From positions 1 through 45,469 of the forward strand of contig CAKMZV010000001.1 of the NCBI GenBank assembly GCA_929200535.1: a DNA stretch of 45,469 bases. Reading direction: 5' to 3'. This document shows positions 30,532 to 37,014 of this stretch, in pieces. This stretch comes from an uncultured Gammaproteobacteria bacterium. GTDB taxonomy: Bacteria > Pseudomonadota > Gammaproteobacteria > CAKMZV01. Position 1 is the first letter of the stretch; each line of letters begins with the position of its first letter. The notes under the pieces are model-generated. The model had not been told where the DNA came from. It saw nothing but the letters and a program-made list of their open reading frames with translations, and did no database searches. Position numbers and translations under genes: made by a program.

Positions 30532-30555
30532 CCTATGAAAATTTTATCTTAAAAG
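30532..30555. repeat. 24-bp direct repeat downstream of hsdR copies (copy 1)
   Basis: The same CCTATGAAAATTTTATCTTA stretch plus AAAG occurs here, at 32375-32398 and at 36967-36990. In each case it lies just past the 3' end of an hsdR or hsdR remnant (in transcript direction), so it marks the ancestral flank of that gene. Confidence 0.75.
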
Positions 30556-30579
30556 CACAACAAACCCGACAAAGCAGAT

Positions 30580-30676
30580 TTATCCTGCTCTTTTTTGATA
30601 TAAATATTCACAATACCCCACCCAGCCTCTCGCAGAACAGGCTCTATTAAACTATGGGTATTTGAGCTTCATTCAT
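30580..30676 (-). pseudogene. hsdR micro-remnant: 5' end joined to 3' end
   Basis: Reading the minus strand from 30676, the first bases match the hsdR start (MNEAQ, then AGAGCCTGTTCTGCGAGAGG aligned with hsdR codons 12-18). The next part matches the hsdR end (EYLY.KRAG and a stop at 30580-30582). About 2.4 kb of the gene is gone. It lies just after the stop of the 30682-32157 gene, as hsdR lies just after its upstream gene at 39471. Confidence 0.7.
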
Positions 30677-30681
30677 TTGGA

Positions 30682-32157
30682 TTATTGCATAATACGCTTC
30701 TTTTTGCGTAACCCTTTTTTAGATAAACGATACTTTTGATTTTTACTCGTTGGCTTCTCTGGTATTGTTCTTTCAACCAAACCTGCCTGAAGAGCTGGTT
30801 CTAAATATAGTTTTTGAAAACTCTTTTTGTCTTTTAAAGACAACTTTGCCATCAATTCCTTACTGGACATTTCCTCAGTTAATACAGTGATTAAAATCAC
30901 CGTAGCATCAATATCCTTAGGAGTATCTTTGGGGGTATCTTGGGGGGTATCTTGGGGGGTATCTTGGGGGGTATCTTGGGGGGTATCTTGAGGGGTATCT
31001 TGGGGGGTATCTTGAGGGGTATCTTTGGGGGGGGCTTGAGGGGTGTCTTGGGGGGTATAAAAATGATTATAAAGCGTGACTTCAACCCCTCCGTTTTTCT
31101 CTATGATTATAGGTTCACAAAGTCCTGCATCTTTACAAGCCTTAAACACCTTAAGTGTTCCTCTACCCCAAGTGTCGATATAACCAGCTTTGAAACATGC
31201 CTCTGCTAAAACAGGATTAAGTGGTATAGATTGATGCTCTTTTTTTAAATCTTCAATCGTCAACCCCGTTGGCAATACACCCTGATTCCAAATGCTACAC
31301 CTCTCATCAAAAACACGAATTTGTATCGTGGTACCATTATATTTTTTATGCACAAAAGCATTTAACAAAATTTCTCGTAATGCAGCTAAGGGATATTCGT
31401 AATTCTCTCTTCTATGCATACCTTCAAATTCAATAGGACGAACCAAAAATTTGTAGTTCAATATCTTTAGCACTTCTTCTAACAAAAAGATGATATTACC
31501 TTCTAAAAATTCCTGAAACTTTATATCCTCGCTGTCTTTTCCAAAACGCCCTATCATCACCTTACAGTTTGGAATGAAATAATTAGGGTCTTTTCCAAAA
31601 AGAATGATTCCAGCTCGTTTAATTTTGCCATTCTTTGCTAATCGTAATTTCTCTAAAATCTCACAATCGCTTAATCCACTTATATCCGGCAACCTACCCT
31701 TTTGTTGGCTATCATTGATGAACTTTTTGATACTATTAGAATCAATATCCTGAATAGAAGCTTCTTCAACAATAAGTTCATCCCAAGTTGTTCCAGATTT
31801 TTGAAGTAAAAACTCCGATAATTCAACGCCATTTAATTCATGAGTAGCACTACCAGAACGCACATAATATTTACCACGATAAGAAATAGGATTGGCATAG
31901 GATTTAACATCGATTTCAATAAATTCGCTTCCGTTATCACCATGTAAATTAACGGCACAAACAATACCCATACAGCTTTTGATTTTTGAAGGAATATCTT
32001 TCAAAAGCGATGCAAAATTAGAAAGAGGAACTACATTCCCCTTATTATCTTTACCAATAAATAATTGCCCTCCATCTGTATTGGCAAAGGCACAAACCCA
32101 CTTAAGGTACTCATCCTTCCAAATTTGTTTCCACTCAATATTTTGGGATTCGTTCAT
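30682..32157 (-). CDS. AlbA_2 (Schlafen-type)/HATPase_c_4/wHTH regulator with 12-bp repeat linker
   Basis: A 491-residue protein of the COG2865 type. Residues 1-120 form an AlbA_2 domain (ESQNIEWKQIWKDEYLKWVC, FANTDGGQLFIGKD, YYVRSGSATHEL). A GHKL-type ATPase-like domain includes LREILLNAFVHKKY and TWGRGTLKVFKACK (roughly 250-360). A linker of 12 four-residue units (mostly TPQD) follows, and a C-terminal winged-helix-like region (SSKELMAKLSLKDKKSF) ends the protein. Such proteins are predicted transcription regulators and often lie beside type I restriction genes; the ligand is unknown. It is flanked on both sides by hsdR and mvaA remnants. Confidence 0.85.
   Translation of the reverse strand: MNESQNIEWKQIWKDEYLKWVCAFANTDGGQLFIGKDNKGNVVPLSNFASLLKDIPSKIKSCMGIVCAVNLHGDNGSEFIEIDVKSYANPISYRGKYYVRSGSATHELNGVELSEFLLQKSGTTWDELIVEEASIQDIDSNSIKKFINDSQQKGRLPDISGLSDCEILEKLRLAKNGKIKRAGIILFGKDPNYFIPNCKVMIGRFGKDSEDIKFQEFLEGNIIFLLEEVLKILNYKFLVRPIEFEGMHRRENYEYPLAALREILLNAFVHKKYNGTTIQIRVFDERCSIWNQGVLPTGLTIEDLKKEHQSIPLNPVLAEACFKAGYIDTWGRGTLKVFKACKDAGLCEPIIIEKNGGVEVTLYNHFYTPQDTPQAPPKDTPQDTPQDTPQDTPQDTPQDTPQDTPQDTPKDTPKDIDATVILITVLTEEMSSKELMAKLSLKDKKSFQKLYLEPALQAGLVERTIPEKPTSKNQKYRLSKKGLRKKKRIMQ
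30913..31056 (-). repeat. 12-bp tandem repeat encoding a (TPQD)12 linker
   Basis: Twelve in-frame 12-bp units, mostly ATCTTGGGGGGT on the plus strand, encode TPQD with TPKD, TPQA and PPKD variants. Since 12 is divisible by 3, copy-number change lengthens or shortens the linker without shifting the frame. The units join the ATPase-like domain to the winged helix. Confidence 0.93.
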
Positions 32158-32189
32158 TGGTTATTTTTTTGTTAATGTATTCTCATTAT

Positions 32190-32287
32190 CGGCACCTCAT
32201 AAGTTGCCAACGGCAATAACCCATCTACCAAAGACCAATCCACTGCGTTGGTACAGAAGTAAACTCAACAGTTCTATTTTTTGACAT
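32190..32287 (-). pseudogene. Decayed copy of the mvaA 5' end
   Basis: The minus strand from the ATG at 32285-32287 reads MSKNRTVEF.SVPTQWIG as in mvaA, then diverges through deletions. It is the edge of a roughly 250-bp duplication that also covers the mvaA upstream region and the hsdR 3' remnant (compare 30310-30600 with 32190-32445). Confidence 0.8.
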
Positions 32288-32422
32288 TAATTGTATAAAT
32301 TTAAAAAAGTATCCGCATTAAACCACATTTAACACAGAAAAAAAGAATTTAGTACAGGCTCGGAAAAAACAGCCCCTATGAAAATTTTATCTTAAAAGCA
32401 CAACAAACCCGAAAAAGCAACT

Positions 32423-32680
32423 TTATCCTGCTCTTTTTTGATATAGAATCAATATCCTTAGGGGTATCTTGAGGGGTATCTTGTAGGGTATCTTGTAGGG
32501 TATCTTGTAGGGTATCTTGTAGGGTATCTTGTAGGGTATCTTGTAGGGTATAAAAATGATTATAAAGCGTGACTTCAACCCCTCCATTTTTCTCTATGAT
32601 TGTAGGCTCACAAAGTCCTTCATCTTCACAAACCTTAAACACCTTGCTCTACCCCAAGTATCGATATAACCAGCTTTGAG
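32423..32680 (-). pseudogene. Remnant: 3' part of an AlbA_2/HATPase regulator fused to an hsdR tail
   Basis: From 32680 downward the minus strand matches the C-terminal ATPase end of the 30682-32157 gene (FKVCEDEGLCEPTIIEKNG) and then a repeat linker of eight units at about 32455-32550, six of them TLQD instead of TPQD. At about 32446 it jumps into the last codons of hsdR, stopping at 32423-32425. The N-terminal two-thirds and the winged helix are gone, so it is not a functional gene. Confidence 0.75.
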
Positions 32681-32683
32681 TTG

Positions 32684-32824
32684 GGGCACTCGTCTATTTT
32701 GACTAATTAAACGCCCTTGAATAATAGAAAATTCTAACCACAAACGACTACCTGCCACCTTCCCTCAAACAGCCTTACGCAAAGAAAGCTCTATTAAATC
32801 GTGTTTGGTTTGGGCTTCGTTCAT
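32684..32824 (-). pseudogene. Remnant of the hsdR 5' end
   Basis: The minus strand from the ATG at 32822-32824 matches the first 45 or so codons of hsdR at 39471 (MNEAQTKHDLIE, LRKA, LWLEF.IIQGRLI), with frame damage. Its ATG overlaps the TGA of the alternative winged-helix frame of the gene upstream (ATGA), the same coupling seen between the RloC-like gene and the intact hsdR. Confidence 0.8.
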
Positions 32825-32888
32825 ATTTTTATGATTTGCCAATAACCCCCTACATTATCACCTTTGCGTTCTATGTATCCAGCTTCTT

Positions 32889-34061
32889 TTAACTTAGCTT
32901 GGTGGTTTTCAATAGTTCTTGATGTAACGTCCAATTCTTGAGCAATTTGTTTTGCCGAGTATTCTGGGTGTTCATTGATAATTTTAAATGTAGCTTCCAC
33001 TGGGATTCCGAATGTGTTCCGAATATGCTCCGAAGCCGTTCCGAAATCATTCCGAAATCATTCCGAAATCGTTCCGAAACGTCCTTTTTGCTAATCGCCT
33101 TAAATAATGTCACTTCAATACCACCATCTTTTTCTAAAATTTTAGGCTCTGGAAGACCAGCTTCTTTACAAGCTTTGAAAATTTTCAATGTGCCACGACC
33201 CCAAGTATCAATATAACCTGCTTTAAAGCAAGCTTCTGCTAAAACTGGATTTGGCGATTTAGAATGGTGTTCTCTTTTTAAACTCTCTACGGTCATTCCT
33301 AAAGGTAAGGTTCCCTCATTCCAAATAGATAATTTGTTATCGAATATGCGTATTTGTATAGCGGCTCCCATGTACTTTTTATGGACTAACGCATTTAATA
33401 ACATCTCTCTCAGTGCAGCTACAGGATATTCTTCTCCTTCTACTCGATGCATGCCTTCGAAACCTACAGGCCGGGTTAAAAACTGATTGGGGTCTTTACC
33501 GAAAAGGATGATACCTGCTCGTTTGATTTTGCCATTATGTGATAATCTTAATTTGTCTAGTATCTCCGTATTTGTTAGCCCATCTACATTGGGAAAACGT
33601 CCGCTGTTTGTACTATCTGAGATAAATTGTTGGATGGAGACTTCATTTATACCTTCCATACTGACATCTTCGATCGTTAGTGCATCCCAAGTTGTTCCAG
33701 ATTTTTGAAGTAAAAACTCCGATAATTCAACGCCATTTAATTCATGAGTAGCACTACCAGAACGAACATAATATTTGCCACGGTAAGAAATAGCGTGGGC
33801 ATAGGGTTTAATCTCCACTTCAATAAAATGGCAACCAGCATCATCGCGTAAATACACCGCACAAACAATACCCAAAGCATGCTTGATTTTACTCGGAATA
33901 TCTTCTAACAGTTTTTGATAATTATCGAGATGAACCACCTCGCCATTATCTTTTTTACCAATAAATAACGACCCACCTGTAGAATTAGCAAACGCACAGA
34001 CCCCTTTGAGATACTCATCTCTCCAAGTTTGCTTCCATTCTATGTGTTGGGTTTCGTTCAT
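32889..34061 (-). CDS. AlbA_2/HATPase_c_4 regulator, frame-shifted at an 11-bp repeat
   Basis: A 390-residue paralogue of the 30682-32157 protein. The AlbA_2 domain (TQHIEWKQTWRDEYLKGVC, STGGSLFIGKKD) and ATPase-like domain (LREMLLNALVHKKY, TWGRGTLKIFKACK) are present, but about 45 residues after KDPN are deleted in frame. The linker is a 7-unit 11-bp repeat. After it the current frame gives an unrelated 40-residue tail. Another frame gives a good winged helix (VEATFKIINEHPEYSAKQIA, TSRTIENHQAKLKEAGYI, GGYWQI) that stops at 32821-32823. Losing one repeat unit would join the two. It starts 6 bases after the upstream ATPase gene, in the same operon. Confidence 0.82.
   Translation of the reverse strand: MNETQHIEWKQTWRDEYLKGVCAFANSTGGSLFIGKKDNGEVVHLDNYQKLLEDIPSKIKHALGIVCAVYLRDDAGCHFIEVEIKPYAHAISYRGKYYVRSGSATHELNGVELSEFLLQKSGTTWDALTIEDVSMEGINEVSIQQFISDSTNSGRFPNVDGLTNTEILDKLRLSHNGKIKRAGIILFGKDPNQFLTRPVGFEGMHRVEGEEYPVAALREMLLNALVHKKYMGAAIQIRIFDNKLSIWNEGTLPLGMTVESLKREHHSKSPNPVLAEACFKAGYIDTWGRGTLKIFKACKEAGLPEPKILEKDGGIEVTLFKAISKKDVSERFRNDFGMISERLRSIFGTHSESQWKLHLKLSMNTQNTRQNKLLKNWTLHQELLKTTKLS
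33005..33081 (-). repeat. 11-bp tandem repeat, 7 units, likely phase-variable
   Basis: Seven uninterrupted 11-bp units (ATTCCGAAATC and variants on the plus strand) lie inside the coding region. Eleven is not divisible by 3, so each unit gained or lost shifts the frame. Three units encode an 11-residue period (SERFRNDFG-type). With 7 units the downstream winged helix is out of frame; with 6 it would be in frame. Confidence 0.93.
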
Positions 34062-34067
34062 TAGGGA

Positions 34068-36641
34068 TTATTTTTTATACTTTCTAATTTTTGTTCGTAT
34101 ATTATTATACCTATTAATTTCTTCTTTAAGGTTTGTCGGCTCTGGCTTTTTATATCCATACTTATCGCTATGGCTGTGTCCTTCCATGTATCGACAACAT
34201 TGAGCAAAACTATCAAGAAGTTCATTTATTAAATTTTCATCAAAATATACACTCCTAAGACTATCAATACTCACTCGTTCATTGAATCTTTGAACAACAT
34301 TTTTAAATAAATCATTAATTACTAAAACTTCATAACAAGTACGCAATGCAGTGAAGCCAGTCCTTATCAAACCTTCTCTTTCTTGTGGTGGGCATTCTTC
34401 TTTAATTGCTTTAGAATAATGTTTTTGTGCTTCATCAGAATTACGATATATGCGTTCATAACTGGGAGAGTTTTTTAAAAAAACGTATCCTGAACTTCCA
34501 TCTCGATGTTCAATCCAATGACACTCATTCAATATACCCATGTTTTCAGCATAATTTATAAGACTATAAATAAAAACTAGATCATGAGTAAAAATGATAA
34601 CTTGCTTCTCTTGAGATATAGAAACAAGACGCTCTGCAATTACACTTTTTCTTTTTTCATCAAGGGAATTAACAGGATCATCAAAAATAATACCTTTGTT
34701 AATTGTGGTGATGTTGGTTTCTGCAATGAAATCAGCAAGAGCAATTACTTTTTGTTCCCCTTCACTTAAAATAGCAGAAGGGTCTTTGCCTTTAAGCAAA
34801 AGTTGCCGGTTAGATTGTGCATCAGAACTTTTTGCATCTATTTCAATTCCAAACTTTCCATTAAGTTTTTCACATTCGTTATTAAATGCATTAATATAGT
34901 CAGTATTGAAATATTCTTTTGATAAACGCTTTTCTGCATTGGTCGATGTAGTTTTGTAACTTTGCTTATTAAATTGATTAGCCTTATTTACCCAAATCAT
35001 GTTTTTATGTAGGTTTTCAATGTCTGTGTATCGGGCTTTTAATTTTTCTTTATGAGCTAAAAATGTCTTTTGTTTCAACAGTTCGCCAAGTTTTTTAGTT
35101 TGTTCATCTTCCTCATACGCTTTAATTTCGATATCAATAGCTTCGCTAATTAAGTCTAAAGAACTTAAATCTAACTGTATTTGACTTTGCTTAATATCCT
35201 TTTTGTCAATAATGTTTAAAATAAGGTTTTGTCTTAATATTTCTTGATTTTTAAGTTCATTCTTTAATTTTATTAAATTTTCTTCGTATTTGTCTTTTAG
35301 CCAAACGGTTAAATTATCTGTTTCCGAAAATTGATTAAAATTTAAATTTTCGTAATCCTCTTTATACTTAACTAGTTTTTCATTAGCTGTTTTTGCTTCT
35401 TTTTCAGCAATACTTTTAAGATATGCCCAATAATTACTTATTAGGTTTTTGGTAGTATCGTTATTGATGGCTTGTTGACACAACAAACAATTATCTTCAA
35501 GTTCAGGATATTCACTTTCGCTTTGAGTTGAAGCAAATTTTTCAGCAGCTTCAATGAATGTCTTCCATTCTGTAGAACCGACATTTTGAATTTTATCGGT
35601 TTTGAATTTCTCTACACCTTCTGTTTGTGCAATATCTTCTTTGGTTTTACAGTTGGTAATATCATCTCTTACAATATTTAACTTTGCCTGAGTAAACAAC
35701 GAGTTTAAATTCTCTAAAGTTTTTTTTCGAGCCTTGATTAGTTCTTTTATGTTTCGTAACTTTGTAAGTGTTTCTTGTTTTTGAGCTAAAGAAATTTTTA
35801 ACTTGTCATATTCTTTTTCTACTTTTACTTTCTCTATTTCATCTTGATTAGTATATGGTAAGTATGCTTTTAAATCTTCTAATTTAGAATTATGTGAAAG
35901 TTCAACTAGGAACGTTTTGATTTCAGACTCTCCTTGAAAAATATCATCATCTGCAAAAGGATTAGCAATATTTTTTGACCCAATATCATACTTGAGTTTG
36001 CTATTTAATTTCTCTAATACAATATTAAATTCATTAAACAACTGTAAACCAGCAGGACGAAAGCTAAAATCATTTCTTTCACTAAGATGTTTTTTTCCAA
36101 TATCTCCATCAAAAACAGCAAATTGACTAAAAATTCCATTCTCTTTATCATCAGGATATTTTAAGATAATTTTTCTTTCTTCTGATGAAAAATTGAAGGT
36201 CGCAGTAATGTCTTTATGTTCAGAATCAATATTAATATTTGGTAAAATTTTTTCTTTATCCTTGGAGTAAAAAATATTTTTCAATAGTCGTGTATAGCCA
36301 GACTTTCCAGCTCCATTTGATCCATATATAATGGTTAAATTAGGCGTTAATTCAATTTTTTGATTTTCAGCAAGAGCATTAACCCCTTCAACATTTGTTA
36401 GAGACTCAAATAAAAGATTTTGCTTATAGTCATCAGATACGGTTGGATTGTATGAAATAAAAAGTTCGTTTTTTTTCGTCTTTTCTTTAAGACTTAATTC
36501 TTCCAATAAGTAAGAATATATAATCTCAATTGTATTATCTGAGATTTTTCTCCCTGCTAAAATTTCAGCACATAAATATCTTGCCCAATATGGTTGATCT
36601 TTAGCAAATTCTTTAATTTCTTCTTCCAGAGTTTTATTCAT
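34068..36641 (-). CDS. RloC/PrrC-like AAA_13 family ATPase with zinc-hook CxxC (second copy)
   Basis: An 857-residue SMC/Rad50-like ATPase: Walker A GSNGAGKS at 107-114, a long coiled coil with CxxC (Cys385, Cys388), ABC signature LSEGEQ at 625-630, Walker B GIIFDDPV at 650-657, His switch THD at 685-687. The C-terminal region has Arg767 and Glu771 (R-x3-E) followed by His822/His824. RloC and PrrC anticodon nucleases use an Arg-x3-Glu plus His triad and are regulated by type I restriction enzymes; RloC also has a coiled-coil zinc hook. Whether this protein cuts tRNA is inference. It follows an hsdS fragment by 3 bases and precedes the frame-shifted AlbA_2 gene. Confidence 0.8.
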   Translation of the reverse strand: MNKTLEEEIKEFAKDQPYWARYLCAEILAGRKISDNTIEIIYSYLLEELSLKEKTKKNELFISYNPTVSDDYKQNLLFESLTNVEGVNALAENQKIELTPNLTIIYGSNGAGKSGYTRLLKNIFYSKDKEKILPNINIDSEHKDITATFNFSSEERKIILKYPDDKENGIFSQFAVFDGDIGKKHLSERNDFSFRPAGLQLFNEFNIVLEKLNSKLKYDIGSKNIANPFADDDIFQGESEIKTFLVELSHNSKLEDLKAYLPYTNQDEIEKVKVEKEYDKLKISLAQKQETLTKLRNIKELIKARKKTLENLNSLFTQAKLNIVRDDITNCKTKEDIAQTEGVEKFKTDKIQNVGSTEWKTFIEAAEKFASTQSESEYPELEDNCLLCQQAINNDTTKNLISNYWAYLKSIAEKEAKTANEKLVKYKEDYENLNFNQFSETDNLTVWLKDKYEENLIKLKNELKNQEILRQNLILNIIDKKDIKQSQIQLDLSSLDLISEAIDIEIKAYEEDEQTKKLGELLKQKTFLAHKEKLKARYTDIENLHKNMIWVNKANQFNKQSYKTTSTNAEKRLSKEYFNTDYINAFNNECEKLNGKFGIEIDAKSSDAQSNRQLLLKGKDPSAILSEGEQKVIALADFIAETNITTINKGIIFDDPVNSLDEKRKSVIAERLVSISQEKQVIIFTHDLVFIYSLINYAENMGILNECHWIEHRDGSSGYVFLKNSPSYERIYRNSDEAQKHYSKAIKEECPPQEREGLIRTGFTALRTCYEVLVINDLFKNVVQRFNERVSIDSLRSVYFDENLINELLDSFAQCCRYMEGHSHSDKYGYKKPEPTNLKEEINRYNNIRTKIRKYKK

Positions 36642-36644
36642 AAT

Positions 36645-36872
36645 TTATACTGTTAATTCTCCTTTAAAGGCTTTTTGTAAAATGGATTTTTTGAGTTCTT
36701 CTAAATTGGTGAGTTTTTGTTGGTAGTGGAATTCTAATTGAATTATTTCATTTTCAAAGTATATTAAATCTTCAACGATTTTTTCCTGTTCGTTAATTGT
36801 CGGCAAGTAAATTTTGTAATTACGCATTGATTTCAATGAGAAATTTTTAATTTTAAATTTCTTTATTTTCAT
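36645..36872 (-). pseudogene. HsdS C-terminal fragment
   Basis: A 75-codon frame whose end (NLEELKKSILQKAFKGEL) is almost identical to the end of the intact HsdS (41886-43016), with a preceding helix-like conserved region (INEQEKIVEDL). Both target-recognition domains are missing. The DNA of the last 60 bases is nearly the same as in the intact gene, so it could recombine with it. Confidence 0.8.
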
Positions 36873-36966
36873 ATTTCGCTTCTAACCTCAAATAATGTTA
36901 GAATCAAATATCAATTCACTTGCGGTAATCGTTAAAATTTCTTTTAAGCTCCTTAAACGCTTAATA

Positions 36967-36990
36967 CCTATGAAAATTTTATCTTAAAAG
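36967..36990. repeat. 24-bp direct repeat downstream of hsdR (copy 3)
   Basis: This copy is the natural flank of the intact hsdR, 25 bases past its stop. The other copies are at 30532-30555 and 32375-32398. The rest of 36873-37014 shows no gene. Confidence 0.75.
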
Positions 36991-37014
36991 ATTGATAACC
37001 CCTCTAAACAACCC

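Noticed and set aside
30897-31085. KIPPKIPLK-type ORF overlapping the TPQD repeat
   Set aside because: It is another reading frame of the 12-bp repeat inside a well-supported gene.
32376-32642. An 88-codon ORF with TLQD repeats as a functional small protein
   Set aside because: It is the tail of a regulator fused to the hsdR end and duplicated flank; no start signal or complete domain.
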